From assembly GCF_002608565.1 (NCBI RefSeq), contig NZ_LIXM01000009.1, forward strand, positions 1 through 64,000: 64,000 nucleotides of DNA. The letters are read 5' to 3'. Below are positions 46,853 through 57,304 of this stretch, piece after piece. Source of the stretch: Vibrio sp. PID17_43 (GTDB lineage Bacteria > Pseudomonadota > Gammaproteobacteria > Enterobacterales > Vibrionaceae). The number at the start of each line of letters is the position of its first letter. Position 1 is the first letter of the stretch. The translations under genes and the position numbers were made by a program. The notes below the pieces were generated by a model. That model was not told where the DNA came from. It did not search any database and saw only the letters and a program-made list of their open reading frames with translations.

Positions 46853-47101
46853 ATGGGTGGTATCAGTGTTTGGCAACTTCTAATCATTGCTGTAATTGTT
46901 GTATTGCTATTCGGAACTAAGAAACTGCGTGGTATCGGTGGCGATCTAGGTGGTGCCGTTAAGGGCTTCAAGAAAGCAATGAGCGAAGATGACTCTGCGA
47001 AGAAAGAAGAAAAAGACGCAGACTTCGAGCCAAAAAGTTTAGAAAAACAGCAGCAAAAAGAAGCTGCACCTGAAACGAAAAAAGACAAAGAGCAGGCGTA
47101 A
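46853..47101 (+). CDS. tatA: TatA, twin-arginine translocase pore subunit
   Basis: 82 residues. A short transmembrane helix ([15 protein letters not shown]) leads to the conserved [20 protein letters not shown] amphipathic helix and an acidic, Lys/Glu-rich tail. It polymerises to move folded twin-arginine proteins across the inner membrane. GAGG lies before its ATG, and tatB follows after 3 nt. Confidence 0.96.
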   Translation: MGGISVWQLLIIAVIVVLLFGTKKLRGIGGDLGGAVKGFKKAMSEDDSAKKEEKDADFEPKSLEKQQQKEAAPETKKDKEQA

Positions 47102-47104
47102 TAA

Positions 47105-47506
47105 GTGTTTGATATCGGTTTTTGGGAACTGGTATTAATATCTGTCGTTGGTCTGGTTGTTCTTGGTCCGGAGCGTTTGCCTCATGCTATTCGTAGTGTT
47201 TCTCGTTTTGTCGGTGCTGCTAAGAGCATGGCAAACAGCGTGAAAGACGAACTGTCACATGAGCTGAAGGTCCAAGAGCTGCAAGAAAATTTGCGCAAAG
47301 CAGAGCAAATGGGGATGGAAGATCTGTCTCCGGAGCTTAAATCTTCGGTCGATGAACTGAAGAAAGCGGCGCAATCTGTAAACCGCCCTTACGCAGAGCC
47401 AACCAAATCAGACGCAGAGCCAACGAAACACGAGGCAAGTGCGACTGAAACCGTTGAGAAAGCGGAAGAGATCAAGGTTACAGCGGCAGATAAAAAAGCC
47501 GAATAG
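47105..47506 (+). CDS. tatB: TatB, twin-arginine translocase receptor subunit
   Basis: 133 residues starting at GTG. The family N-terminus [20 protein letters not shown] plus PERLP is intact. A long amphipathic helix and a Thr/Glu-rich tail with a repeated [13 protein letters not shown] stretch follow. TatB forms the signal-peptide receptor with TatC. Confidence 0.95.
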   Translation: MFDIGFWELVLISVVGLVVLGPERLPHAIRSVSRFVGAAKSMANSVKDELSHELKVQELQENLRKAEQMGMEDLSPELKSSVDELKKAAQSVNRPYAEPTKSDAEPTKHEASATETVEKAEEIKVTAADKKAE

Positions 47507-47516
47507 TCTCAGTAGG

Positions 47517-47547
47517 AGGAGCTACACAAGATGGTAGCTCCTTTTTG
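47517..47547 (+). terminator. Terminator-like hairpin between tatB and tatC
   Basis: A 9-bp stem (aggagctac / gtagctcct) with an 8-nt loop and five Ts, placed 26 nt before the tatC start. It could lower tatC expression relative to tatAB. The proteins are needed in unequal amounts, TatA most. Confidence 0.7.
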
Positions 47548-47572
47548 ATCAGCTTTATAAAAGAGGTTTGCC

Positions 47573-48319
47573 ATGTCTACCGTCGAGCAGACACAACCTT
47601 TAATTAGTCATTTGCTAGAACTCCGTAACCGACTATTGCGTGCCATCTTGGCAGTGTTGGTGGTGTTCGTCGGGCTAATTTATTTTTCTAACCACATCTA
47701 TGAGTTTGTCTCAGCCCCATTGGTTGAACGACTGCCAGAGGGTGCAACTATGATTGCAACGGATGTGGCTTCGCCGTTTTTTACACCATTGAAGCTGACG
47801 TTAATTGCTTCGGTGTTTATTGCGGTGCCGTTTATCTTGTACCAAGTATGGGCCTTTGTTGCGCCAGGTTTGTACAAGCATGAACGTCGATTGATCATGC
47901 CACTGTTATTTTCTAGTTCATTGTTGTTCTACTGTGGTGTGGCGTTTGCTTACTTTGTGGTATTCCCACTGGTGTTTGGCTTCTTTACTGCTATCTCGCT
48001 AGGTGGCGTAGAGTTCGCAACCGATATATCGAGTTACCTCGACTTTGTACTCGCGCTGTTCATGGCATTTGGTATCGCGTTTGAAGTCCCTGTGGCAATT
48101 ATCTTGCTATGTTGGACCGGCGCAACGACACCGCAAGACTTAAGAGAAAAGCGTCCATACATCATTGTGGGTGCGTTTGTGTTCGGTATGTTGCTTACCC
48201 CACCGGATATTATCTCTCAAACCTTGCTAGCCATTCCGATGTGTTTGCTATTTGAAGTCGGTTTGTTCTTTGCTCGCTTTTACACTCGCAAAGATGAAGA
48301 GGCAGAAGTGGAAGAGTAA
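47573..48319 (+). CDS. tatC: TatC, twin-arginine translocase core subunit
   Basis: 248 residues with six predicted transmembrane helices. Conserved family segments are [15 protein letters not shown], the [20 protein letters not shown] helix, [16 protein letters not shown] and the later [20 protein letters not shown]. TatC reads the twin-arginine signal. In this window no gene with an obvious twin-arginine signal was noticed. Confidence 0.96.
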   Translation: MSTVEQTQPLISHLLELRNRLLRAILAVLVVFVGLIYFSNHIYEFVSAPLVERLPEGATMIATDVASPFFTPLKLTLIASVFIAVPFILYQVWAFVAPGLYKHERRLIMPLLFSSSLLFYCGVAFAYFVVFPLVFGFFTAISLGGVEFATDISSYLDFVLALFMAFGIAFEVPVAIILLCWTGATTPQDLREKRPYIIVGAFVFGMLLTPPDIISQTLLAIPMCLLFEVGLFFARFYTRKDEEAEVEE

Positions 48320-48334
48320 TCCATTCCAGAATGT

Positions 48335-48364
48335 AAAAAAGCGGCTTATTGAAGCCGCTTTTTT
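48335..48364. terminator. Bidirectional terminator between tatC and the TatD-family gene
   Basis: aaaaaagcggctt and aagccgctttttt form a 13-bp stem with a 4-nt loop and T runs on both strands. Confidence 0.93.
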
Positions 48365-48387
48365 GATCGCTTGGTGCTCTTATACCG

Positions 48388-49149
48388 TTATAAGCGAAAG
48401 AGCGCGGTCGCATTTTGAGTCGTGATGCGATCAATCTCTTCTACCGTTGAGTTGGTCAACTCAGCGACACGAGCGGCAACCAATGATGTGTATGCTGGCT
48501 CGTTGCGTTTACCACGATGCGGCACGGGTGCTAAGTAAGGGCAATCCGTTTCTAGAATGACCCAGTTCATATCTAGATGTGGAATGATTTTGTCCATACC
48601 GCCGTTTTTAAAGGTTGATACGCCACCCAAACCTAAATGGAAACCAAGTTCATTAATCGCTTGCGCCTCTTCTATACTGCCACCAAAACAGTGGAATACG
48701 CCGCGCAAGCGACCATCTTGTTCTTGGCGCAGCAGAGTGAGCGTTTCTTCGATGGAATCGCGGGTATGAATGACCACGGGTAAATCCATTTCTTTTGCCC
48801 AGTTCAACTGAGTGACAAACGCCATCTCTTGCTCAGCGCGGAAGGTTTTATCCCAGTACAGGTCGATGCCAATTTCACCCACTGCAATGAACGAATGTTT
48901 GTCGAACCAACCACGGATTATTTCAAGTGTATGTTCGACATTGCCGTCAACGTAACACGGGTGCAGCCCCATCATCGAGTGACAAACCTCAGGATAAACC
49001 GCTTCAGTTTTCAGCATGGGTTCGATAGATTCTAGATCGATGTTCGGCAGCAGGATTTTATTAATGCCTTGTTCTAAGGCGCGTTTCACTACGTCATCGC
49101 GGTCGTTATCAAATTCACTAGCGTAAATGTGAGCATGGGTATCGATCAT
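48388..49149 (-). CDS. TatD-family metal-dependent hydrolase/nuclease
   Basis: A 253-residue TIM-barrel metallohydrolase. Metal ligands are visible in DTHAHI, VGEIGID, VIHTRDS, VFHCFGG and LETDCPYL. The family includes TatD (a 3'-5' DNase also linked to protein quality control) and YcfH/YjjV. The overall sequence is not especially close to E. coli TatD, so the symbol is withheld although it lies next to tatC. It is convergent with the tat operon. Confidence 0.9.
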   Translation of the reverse strand: MIDTHAHIYASEFDNDRDDVVKRALEQGINKILLPNIDLESIEPMLKTEAVYPEVCHSMMGLHPCYVDGNVEHTLEIIRGWFDKHSFIAVGEIGIDLYWDKTFRAEQEMAFVTQLNWAKEMDLPVVIHTRDSIEETLTLLRQEQDGRLRGVFHCFGGSIEEAQAINELGFHLGLGGVSTFKNGGMDKIIPHLDMNWVILETDCPYLAPVPHRGKRNEPAYTSLVAARVAELTNSTVEEIDRITTQNATALFRL

Positions 49150-49300
49150 CGTCAGTCTCTATGGTTCATCGTTGAGTGGGATTGATGAGAATTATACTTG
49201 AGTGTGAGTGCTGGGTCATTTTCAGTTTTTTTCACCGCCTTTTTGTACATTGCTACTCGCAAGGTGGAACAACAGTGATATGATTTTGCCCACTAGATGA

Positions 49301-50398
<1,098 letters not shown>

Positions 50399-50450
50399 TT
50401 ATCGCTCAATGAGAAAAGCCTGAGTAGCAACAGTTGTCGGCCTGCATGCA

Positions 50451-50495
50451 CCCAAGTAACCTCAGTCATAAGTACATGACCTGATGTTACTTGGG
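50451..50495. repeat. Palindromic repeat between hemB and the GNAT gene
   Basis: cccaagtaac (50451-50460) and gttacttggg (50486-50495) are perfect inverted arms around a 25-nt centre. They are the same arms as in the dispersed element at 38331-38396. Here it may also help end the hemB transcript. Confidence 0.65.
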
Positions 50496-50521
50496 CACTT
50501 TTATTTCTGGAGAGTAGAACA

Positions 50522-50956
50522 ATGACAATGCTGATTCGTGAAGGCACGCTGGAAGAGGCGCTCCAAGTCGTAGCACGTGTAACTGAGTTTGCACGTGGTG
50601 AAACGGTTGAATCCATGGCAGCACGCCTTGGTGATAAAAAGAGTTTAATCTTAGTCGCTGAGAAAGCGGGTGCGATCCTTGGTTTTAAAATCGGCTATGA
50701 ATTTGATGATTACACGTTTTATAGCTGGTTTGGTGGAGTAGCACCAGAAGCGCGCAATGAAGGCGTAGCGCAAATGCTGTTAGAGGCTCAAGAAGAGTGG
50801 GTCGCAGAACAGGGTTATAAGATGCTAAAAGTGAAATCACGTAATCAATTCTCAGCGATGCTACGTTTACTGCTAAGAAATGACTACATTATTGAAAAGT
50901 TTGAAGAAAAACCAAATCTTCGCGAATCTCGAATTTATTTCATTAAAGCGCTGTAA
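50522..50956 (+). CDS. GNAT-family N-acetyltransferase
   Basis: A 144-residue acetyltransferase fold. The acetyl-CoA segment is GGVAPEARNEGVAQMLLEAQ (motif A, with a modified R/Q-x2-G-x-G/A), followed by KVKSRNQFSAMLRLLLRNDY (motif B). The substrate is unknown. GGAGAG lies before the ATG. In V. cholerae, as I recall, the sRNA RyhB lies directly downstream of a gene in this position. Confidence 0.85.
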   Translation: MTMLIREGTLEEALQVVARVTEFARGETVESMAARLGDKKSLILVAEKAGAILGFKIGYEFDDYTFYSWFGGVAPEARNEGVAQMLLEAQEEWVAEQGYKMLKVKSRNQFSAMLRLLLRNDYIIEKFEEKPNLRESRIYFIKAL

Positions 50957-50988
50957 AAAAATAAATGAGATTTTTTCTCATTTGCACG

Positions 50989-51016
50989 TTGACAGTTAAA
51001 TGATAATCATTATTAT
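50989..51016 (+). promoter_or_regulatory. ryhB promoter with Fur box
   Basis: TTGACA (50989-50994), a 16-bp spacer and TATTAT (51011-51016). A Fur-type site over 50996-51014 matches the 19-bp consensus at 15 positions by my count. It covers the spacer and -10, so iron-loaded Fur would block transcription. Confidence 0.82.
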
Positions 51017-51022
51017 CAATGG

Positions 51023-51258
51023 TGTTTTAGGGAATGAGGAAAAGTCACAAGGACGTTGAATTACTGATTAACAAAAGTTGATAAACCGAGTGTTGAGAAG
51101 GTAATGAAACATTTTTCCAGAACTTGCACGAATTCTTTTTGACACGACATTGCTCACATTGCTTCCAGTGTAATTTATAGCTTTTGGGTTTAGCGATCGT
51201 CTTTATTAAGTTGGCTTTACCATTTTTGCTAGGCGACCCTAATCTGGGTCGCTTTTTC
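51023..51258 (+). ncRNA. ryhB: RyhB, iron-starvation small RNA (long Vibrio form)
   Basis: The pairing core acacgacattgctcacattg and the following cttccagt (about 51142-51168) are the same as the E. coli RyhB core as I remember it. An Fur-controlled promoter precedes it, and a terminator (gcgaccc / gggtcgc, 51233-51252, then five Ts) ends it. The span of roughly 235 nt agrees with the long RyhB of V. cholerae (over 200 nt, against 90 in E. coli). RyhB represses mRNAs of iron-using proteins when iron is short. The 5' end is predicted from the promoter. Confidence 0.93.
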
Positions 51259-51413
51259 TTTTATACGATTTCTCATTGACGTCACCTGATAAAACTTTTC
51301 CACATAGCATGATCATTTCTCGATCATTGATCTTGCTGATCCTGATCTGATAATTCCTTTCTAAACATGGCTTTATTTTGGTTTTTTTGTTTTTTTGTTT
51401 CGTTTGGATAAGT

Positions 51414-51446
51414 GGTGGATAATTTCTATAAACAGAGTTATCCACA
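51414..51446. promoter_or_regulatory. DnaA-box pair upstream of polA
   Basis: TTATCCACA (51438-51446, plus strand) is a perfect DnaA box. ggtggataa (51414-51422) is a one-mismatch box on the other strand 15 bp away. They lie about 130-165 nt before the polA start, after a T-rich tract. DnaA control of polA is inference. Confidence 0.4.
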
Positions 51447-51577
51447 GGTGGTGGGTGCATTTATGAATAAAATCAAAAAATTTACGCGAACTGGATCGAG
51501 CGAACAAGATAGATTCAGATCGGTAGTCATGGCATTCTAAGCAGATCTCTTAAGTATTGATTTGGATACAGACAATT

Positions 51578-54367
51578 ATGGCAAGTATTCCTGAAAACCC
51601 GTTGATTCTGATCGATGGCTCTTCTTATCTATATCGCGCTTTTCATGCTTACCCAGGCACGATGAGTAATGGTGACATCCCAACGAATGCCGTTTACGGT
51701 GTGGTAAACATGCTACGCAGTATGATGCGCCAATTTGCTTCTGATCGTATTGCTGTGGTTTTTGATGCGAAGGGAAAAACCTTCCGTGACGATATGTACC
51801 CGGAATATAAAGCACATCGTCCGCCGATGCCGGATGATCTTCGTTGCCAAATTGAACCTCTCCACAATGTGATCCGCGCCATGGGTTTGCCACTCATTTG
51901 TGTCCCTGGTGTGGAAGCTGATGACGTTATCGGCACGCTCGCTTACCAAGCGTCTCAACAAGGCATGCCTGTATTGATCAGTACTGGCGATAAAGATATG
52001 GCGCAGTTGGTGGATGACAATATCACCTTGATCAACACCATGACGAACGTTGTTATGGATCGCGAAGGCGTGGTGGAGAAGTTTGGAATCCCGCCAGAGC
52101 TGATCATCGACTACTTAGCGCTGATGGGCGATAAAGTCGACAACATCCCGGGCGTTCCTGGTGTCGGTGACAAAACTGCAACCGCGCTGCTACAAGGCAT
52201 TGGCGGTCTAAACAAGCTATATGAAAACCTAGACGACATCGCGGCACTTGGTTTCCGTGGGTCGAAGACCATGGCGAAGAAGCTTGTGGATAACAAAGAC
52301 AACGCCATGCTGTCTTATGAACTTGCGACCATCAAGCTGGATGTCGAGTTAGAAGAAACGCCAGAGTCGCTACTAAAAGCAGAACCAAGCAAAGATGAGT
52401 TGATCAAGCTCTACGGCCAGTTAACCTTCAAATCGTGGTTAAATGAACTATTAGAAGGCGGCAATGGTGTGGTTGAAGCGGATGAATCTGCTGGTGCAGT
52501 ACGTTCATCTTCTGCGTCGAAAACCGATATGGATACCTCTGCGGTGAAAATCGATCGCAGTCAGTACGAAACCATCCTTGATGAAGCGTCTTTTAATGTG
52601 TGGCTAGATAAGCTGAAAGCGGCGGAGCTGTTCGCGTTTGATACGGAAACCGACAGTCTAGATTACATGGTGGCGAACCTCGTTGGTTTATCATTTGCGA
52701 TCGATGAAGGTGTGGCGGCTTACGTTCCGGTTGCACACGACTACCTAGATGCACCTGCACAGCTAGATCGTGACTGGGTTTTAGCACAGCTTAAACCGAT
52801 TCTTGAAGACGACGCTCAAGCGAAAGTCGGTCAGAACCTGAAATACGACGCTTCAGTATTGGCTCGCTACGGCATCGAGATGAAAGGCATCAAGCACGAT
52901 ACCATGCTGGCGTCCTACGTTTATAACAGCGTTGGTGGCAAGCACGATATGGATAGCCTTGCGCTGCGTTTCCTACAACACAGTTGTATCTCGTTTGAAC
53001 AGATTGCAGGCAAAGGTAAGAACCAGCTTACGTTCAACCAAATCGAACTTGATCAAGCCTCGCCATACGCTGCCGAAGATGCGGACGTGACCCTGCGTTT
53101 GCACAATCGTTTGTCTGCGAATATCGAACAAGATGATAAGTTGAAATCGATATACGAAGAGATCGAAATGCCACTTGTGCCAGTGCTATCTCGCATTGAA
53201 CGCACTGGCGTATTGATTGATGATATGAAGCTTGGTGCGCAATCGGTGGAAATTGCGGCCCGTCTAGAAGAGCTTGAGAAAAAAGCTTACGAAGTCGCAG
53301 AGCAAGAGTTCAACATGAACTCACCGAAGCAGTTGCAAGCGATCCTGTTTGAGAAAATGGGGCTGCCAGTCGTTAAGAAGACGCCATCAGGCACCCCTTC
53401 GACGAATGAAGAAGTATTACAAGAACTTGCGCTGGATTATCCTCTACCGAAACTGATTTTGGAATACCGTGGTCTGGCGAAGCTAAAATCGACCTACACT
53501 GATAAGCTACCGAAGATGATCAACCCTTCAACGGGTCGTGTGCATACCTCTTACCACCAAGCGGTAACGGCAACGGGTCGTCTATCGTCAACCGATCCAA
53601 ACTTGCAGAACATCCCTATTCGCAATGAAGAAGGGCGTCGTATCCGTCAGGCGTTTATCGCTCCGACAGGCTACAAGATTCTGGCCGTCGACTATTCGCA
53701 AATTGAACTGCGTATTATGGCGCATCTCTCTGGTGACCAAGCATTACTTGATGCGTTTCGCCATGGAAAAGATATCCATGCGGCGACGGCTGCGGAAATT
53801 ATGGGGTTAGCGATTGAAGATGTATCAAGTGAACAGCGCCGTCGTGCCAAAGCGGTTAATTTTGGTCTGATTTACGGCATGAGCGCATTTGGCCTTGCCA
53901 AGCAACTGGGTATTCCTCGCGGTGAAGCGCAAGCGTACATGGATAAATATTTTGAGCGTTACCCTGGCGTGATGCAGTACATGGAAGATACGCGTAGCAC
54001 TGCTTCTGCTCAAGGTTATGTAGAAACCATCTTTGGTCGTCGTCTGCACCTTCCAGAAATTCAATCGCGCAACGGTATGCGTCGTAAAGCGGCGGAACGT
54101 GCGGCGATCAACGCACCGATGCAAGGTACGGCTGCGGACATCATCAAGAAAGCGATGCTGTTAGTGGATCAGTGGATTCAAGCTGAAGGTGATGGTCGTG
54201 TCAAACTTCTGATGCAAGTACACGATGAATTGGTGTTTGAAGTTGAAGAGTCGTCTTTAGTCGAAATTGAAAGTAAAGTACAAGAATTGATGGAGTCTGC
54301 AGCAGAGTTAAACGTCCCTCTAGTGGCAGATGCTGGTCATGGTGATAACTGGGATCAGGCGCACTAG
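51578..54367 (+). CDS. polA: DNA polymerase I
   Basis: 929 residues (E. coli 928). Domains in order: 5'-3' exonuclease (about 1-300, [43 protein letters not shown]); 3'-5' proofreading exonuclease (about 330-520, [25 protein letters not shown], residues that look catalytically complete); polymerase (about 525-929, [48 protein letters not shown]). It repairs DNA and removes RNA primers. The ATG at 51578 ([14 protein letters not shown]) fits the family, and a TTG 21 nt upstream is rejected. The neighbourhood ryhB-polA-spf-engB is conserved in vibrios. Confidence 0.97.
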   Translation: MASIPENPLILIDGSSYLYRAFHAYPGTMSNGDIPTNAVYGVVNMLRSMMRQFASDRIAVVFDAKGKTFRDDMYPEYKAHRPPMPDDLRCQIEPLHNVIRAMGLPLICVPGVEADDVIGTLAYQASQQGMPVLISTGDKDMAQLVDDNITLINTMTNVVMDREGVVEKFGIPPELIIDYLALMGDKVDNIPGVPGVGDKTATALLQGIGGLNKLYENLDDIAALGFRGSKTMAKKLVDNKDNAMLSYELATIKLDVELEETPESLLKAEPSKDELIKLYGQLTFKSWLNELLEGGNGVVEADESAGAVRSSSASKTDMDTSAVKIDRSQYETILDEASFNVWLDKLKAAELFAFDTETDSLDYMVANLVGLSFAIDEGVAAYVPVAHDYLDAPAQLDRDWVLAQLKPILEDDAQAKVGQNLKYDASVLARYGIEMKGIKHDTMLASYVYNSVGGKHDMDSLALRFLQHSCISFEQIAGKGKNQLTFNQIELDQASPYAAEDADVTLRLHNRLSANIEQDDKLKSIYEEIEMPLVPVLSRIERTGVLIDDMKLGAQSVEIAARLEELEKKAYEVAEQEFNMNSPKQLQAILFEKMGLPVVKKTPSGTPSTNEEVLQELALDYPLPKLILEYRGLAKLKSTYTDKLPKMINPSTGRVHTSYHQAVTATGRLSSTDPNLQNIPIRNEEGRRIRQAFIAPTGYKILAVDYSQIELRIMAHLSGDQALLDAFRHGKDIHAATAAEIMGLAIEDVSSEQRRRAKAVNFGLIYGMSAFGLAKQLGIPRGEAQAYMDKYFERYPGVMQYMEDTRSTASAQGYVETIFGRRLHLPEIQSRNGMRRKAAERAAINAPMQGTAADIIKKAMLLVDQWIQAEGDGRVKLLMQVHDELVFEVEESSLVEIESKVQELMESAAELNVPLVADAGHGDNWDQAH

Positions 54368-54507
54368 ACGGTTTTTGTTCAATTCAACTGATTTAATATG
54401 AGCTGGCGCACAAATACTGGCTTTTTTTTGCCAGTAAAAAAGTATTCTGATTTTTCACCGCTATGTTGTTTAACAAAACTTTCATGAAAAAAAACTACAA
54501 AAATACT

Positions 54508-54535
54508 TTGCATATCTGACCAATTGTTGTACATT
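54508..54535 (+). promoter_or_regulatory. Promoter of spf
   Basis: TTGCAT (54508-54513), a 16-bp spacer and TACATT (54530-54535), 7 nt before the predicted 5' end of Spot 42. Confidence 0.6.
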
Positions 54536-54542
54536 AGTTCGC

Positions 54543-54648
54543 GTAGGGTACAGAGGTAAGATGTTCTATCTTTCAGACCTTTTGTTTCACGTTATTGGAT
54601 TAGGCTGATTCAGCCGCCCCAGTCAGTTTTTGACTGGGGCGTTTTTTA
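54543..54648 (+). ncRNA. spf: Spot 42 small RNA
   Basis: The 5' two thirds (gtagggtacagaggtaagat, then gttctatctttcagacct) are the same as E. coli Spot 42 as I remember it. The 3' terminator stem cgccccagtca / tgactggggcg with T run is also conserved. It is about 106 nt long and lies between polA and engB exactly as in enterobacteria. Spot 42 represses catabolic mRNAs and is itself repressed by cAMP-CRP in E. coli. Confidence 0.96.
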
Positions 54649-54915
54649 TTGGGCGAAAGAAAAATTTTCTTCCTGAACAATAAGTTAATCCTCGAATGTG
54701 TAAAGTCTCCCTGCTGGTTTCGCTAAGTCATTGCAAAACTTAACTATTTCCTATCTCTTTCTTCATTTTATTCATCCTGTAAATTTACACCAGTCACACT
54801 ATAATTTTTTCTTTAAAGAAACTAAGTTACGCCTATCTGATGTTTGCTATTTCTTAAGTTGTTTGAATTTTAAGGTGATTTGATGAAAGTGGCGGTGTGG
54901 TGTGATAAAGAATGA

Positions 54916-55034
54916 AGTGCAGATTGTTTTTTAACCTATTGTAATCGAATCTTAGTTCAGTAATGCTTCGCCACATAACAATAATTACCAGTTTTTCTCT
55001 CCCGTTATCCCTGCCAGGAAGGCGGGGATTTTTA
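54916..55034 (+). ncRNA. Possible small RNA between spf and engB
   Basis: A good terminator on the plus strand (atccctgcc / ggcggggat at 55007-55029, then five Ts) has no gene in front of it once spf has ended at 54648. About 20 bp before the proposed start are TTGATG (54880-54885) and an extended -10 (TG at 54901-54902, GATAAA at 54904-54909) with an 18-bp spacer. Together they would make a transcript of about 119 nt. No homology is recognised. The stretch 54649-54879 shows nothing else. Confidence 0.4.
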
Positions 55035-55067
55035 TTGTCTGAAATTCATGTGGCTGCGCTGCAGATA

Positions 55068-55096
55068 AACAAAAGCCCCACCAAAAGGCAGGGCTA
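55068..55096 (-). terminator. Terminator of engB
   Basis: On the minus strand agccctgcc pairs with ggtggggct (two G-T pairs), followed by TTTTG. It is about 30 nt past the engB stop. Confidence 0.7.
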
Positions 55097-55124
55097 TGCG
55101 AAAAAATTTAACAAAATATGTTAA

Positions 55125-55775
55125 TTATTCTTCACCGTTCTCAGGCGCATCTTCTTCAAGCAGGTGTGCGAACGCTGGTGCAAACCAAGTATCCAGTTTG
55201 GCACGCAGTTGGTCGACACCCAGACCTTTCAGCGAAGAGAACACATCAACCGATACGTCACCACCAAAGGTTTCTACTTGCTTACGTACTTGAAGTAGTG
55301 TTTGCTTACGAGCCCCACTTTTAAGTTTGTCTGCTTTTGTTAGTAGTACCTGCACAGGGATGCGGCTGTCGATTGCCCAGAAAATCATTTGCTGGTCGAG
55401 GTCTTTCATTGGATGACGAATGTCCATTAGAACCACCAAGCCTTTTAGGCACTCGCGCTTCTGTAGGTATTCACCTAATGACTTCTGCCATTTGTTCTTC
55501 ATCTCAACGGGAACTTGAGCGAAGCCGTATCCTGGCAAATCGACGATATGACAACCTTCTTCCACTTTAAACAGGTTGATCAATTGAGTACGACCAGGGG
55601 TCTTTGATGTCTTGGCTAAGCTTTTTTGGTTAGTTAGACGGTTAAGTGCACTCGATTTACCAGCGTTTGAGCGTCCTGCAAACGCGATTTCGACACCTTC
55701 GTCTTCAGGTAAATGACGAATATCAGGTGCGCTGGTGATGAAATGCGTGTTTTGGTAATGAATTTTTACGCTCAC
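55125..55775 (-). CDS. engB: EngB (YihA), ribosome-assembly GTPase
   Basis: About 216 residues. Essential GTPase of the TRAFAC class involved in 50S subunit assembly. G motifs are [14 protein letters not shown] (G1), KTPGRTQ (G2), DLPGYGFA (G3), LLTKADKL (G4) and FSSLKG (G5). The conserved start [14 protein letters not shown] follows a GTG at 55775 that has GGAG 6-7 nt upstream. The ATG at 55787 lies inside that ribosome site, so GTG is preferred. Confidence 0.94.
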   Translation of the reverse strand: MSVKIHYQNTHFITSAPDIRHLPEDEGVEIAFAGRSNAGKSSALNRLTNQKSLAKTSKTPGRTQLINLFKVEEGCHIVDLPGYGFAQVPVEMKNKWQKSLGEYLQKRECLKGLVVLMDIRHPMKDLDQQMIFWAIDSRIPVQVLLTKADKLKSGARKQTLLQVRKQVETFGGDVSVDVFSSLKGLGVDQLRAKLDTWFAPAFAHLLEEDAPENGEE

Positions 55776-55931
55776 TGTTAACTCCATCTCGACTTTGTGT
55801 AGTCGATTGATTACTTTTTTGTGAAATTGTGTAAAATAACCGTGCTCGGCATAAGGTCGCCTATTGTATCATGAGTGTACGCGAGATGTTCAATCATGGT
55901 ACTGGAAGCTTGATAATTATAATGGAATGTC

Positions 55932-56549
55932 ATGAAGAAATTAGCGCTAATTTTGAGTCTTTTAGCCAGTTGCTCAGTATGGGCCCAAGGTAATATTGAA
56001 GCTGGTAAAGCAAAATCACAAACCTGTGTTGCCTGTCATGGAGCAGATGGTAACAGTGCACTCGCAATGTACCCTAGCCTTGCAGGCCAACACGCTAAGT
56101 ATCTTGAGAAGCAGTTAAAAGATCTAAAACTCGGTATGACTAGTGGTGGTAAACAAGGTCGTTACGATCCTGTCATGAGTGGCATGGCAATGCCACTGAG
56201 TGATGAAGACATTGCGGATCTCTCTGCTTACTATGCCTCTTTACCCATCGCAGAGAGCTCAACCCCTGAAAATGTGGTGGAGCAAGGCAAAGTACTGTAC
56301 ACCGCTGGTGATGCAGAACGCGGTCTAACCGCATGTATTGCATGTCACGGTCCTCGTGGTAACGGCACTGAGCTTTCAGGTTTCCCTAAAATTTCGGGTC
56401 AGCATGCGGACTACATCAAAGCTCAGCTAGAAAAATTCCGTGATGGCCACCGTGGTAACGATATGAATGCCATGATGCGTGACATCGCGAAGAAAATGAC
56501 AGACGAAGACATTGAAGTTCTGTCGAAATACGTTGGCGGTCTGCACTAA
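55932..56549 (+). CDS. Cytochrome c4 (dihaem, periplasmic)
   Basis: 205 residues. The signal peptide is MKKLALILSLLASCSVWAQ. Two haem c domains follow with CVACHGADGN and CIACHGPRGNG, and each has a late methionine ligand (MSGMAMPLSDEDIADLSAYY and MNAMMRDIAKKMTDEDIE). Cytochrome c4 carries electrons, often to cbb3 or other oxidases. It follows engB divergently, the same order as in other vibrios. Confidence 0.95.
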   Translation: MKKLALILSLLASCSVWAQGNIEAGKAKSQTCVACHGADGNSALAMYPSLAGQHAKYLEKQLKDLKLGMTSGGKQGRYDPVMSGMAMPLSDEDIADLSAYYASLPIAESSTPENVVEQGKVLYTAGDAERGLTACIACHGPRGNGTELSGFPKISGQHADYIKAQLEKFRDGHRGNDMNAMMRDIAKKMTDEDIEVLSKYVGGLH

Positions 56550-56578
56550 CCCCCTACATCGTTCGAGCAAGGATATAC

Positions 56579-56615
56579 AAAAATGCCCCGGTAAAACTGC
56601 TGGGGCATTTTTGTT
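56579..56615 (+). terminator. Rho-independent terminator of cytochrome c4
   Basis: An 11-bp stem (aaaaatgcccc / ggggcattttt) with a 12-nt loop, then more Ts. Confidence 0.9.
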
Positions 56616-56784
56616 GGCTATTTTTAGTGATCATGGTCACATTTGAATTTTGATGCAAAAGTGATAGATAGCTCGGGGGTTTGTGAGACATTTGCCATAC
56701 CTGCTCGATACAATTTCTCGTCTTTATTTTTAAGCTGTTGATAGATTGGGTTATTTGTTTTTGCTCAAAAAATATTGTGAATAA

Positions 56785-57187
56785 TTACGTTCCATGACTT
56801 GTCGGTTTTTGGAGAAACCGTAAAGTAGACGCTGTTCACAGGACGTGAATCACCGGAATTTAGACCATGGATATGAGGTCTCCAAGGACGCAAACGAAGG
56901 ACGTTTGATAGTCGGAAAAAGGATGTAGGTAGGCAAGGAGCCTGCCAGATAAGGATGATCATCTCGTCTGACGGTAAAGACAGCGAAACGGATTCAGGCT
57001 TCAGGAAGTAGCTCAGAAGACAGGAAGTGAAGGGATAGCCAAAACTCATCAGGAAGATGAAGAACAACACTTTTTGGCAGGGAAAGCGCTAAAAACAAAA
57101 GGATTCTTGGTGCACTAAATGTGTGCAACACAGTTTCGCCATCTATGGTGGCATTCAGAAAGCGACAGTTTGACTGTCGCTTTTTTT
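56785..57187 (+). ncRNA. CsrB/CsrC/CsrD-type small RNA (CsrA sponge)
   Basis: Between 56811 and 57110 I count 17 GGA triplets, many in the CsrA-binding forms AGGA or AAGGA (for example aaggacg, gaaggac, caaggag, caggaag three times). Stop codons break the plus-strand frames, so this is not a coding gene. It ends in a strong terminator (aaagcgacagt / actgtcgcttt, 57159-57183, T run). The length of about 400 nt suits the Vibrio Csr RNAs, which titrate CsrA under VarS/VarA control. The 5' end is a guess placed after TATTGT at 56773. Which of the three Vibrio Csr RNAs it is cannot be decided here. Confidence 0.88.
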
Positions 57188-57304
57188 ATATTCATTTTTA
57201 CCAATCAAAGTTTTTTAACAAAAATTGCTGAAAAAGTATCCAGCAACACTCCAATCTGTGTCCACTTTCTGGTATGTTTCGCATCCCTGTTTGAGGAAGT
57301 CAGC

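Noticed and set aside
51239-51460. Minus-strand frame upstream of polA
   Set aside because: It overlaps the RyhB terminator and the T-rich leader, and shows no codon bias or known family.
56765-57070. Open minus-strand frame of about 101 residues in the 56.7-57.1 kb gap
   Set aside because: It is the complement of the GGA-rich Csr-type RNA, has no ribosome site, and its composition is explained by repeated tcc/ctt from the GGA motifs.
57119-57304. 62-residue N-terminal extension of the zinc-ribbon methyltransferase
   Set aside because: The extension reads through the Csr RNA terminator. GAGGAAG before 57305 and the CPLC zinc ribbon mark the real start.
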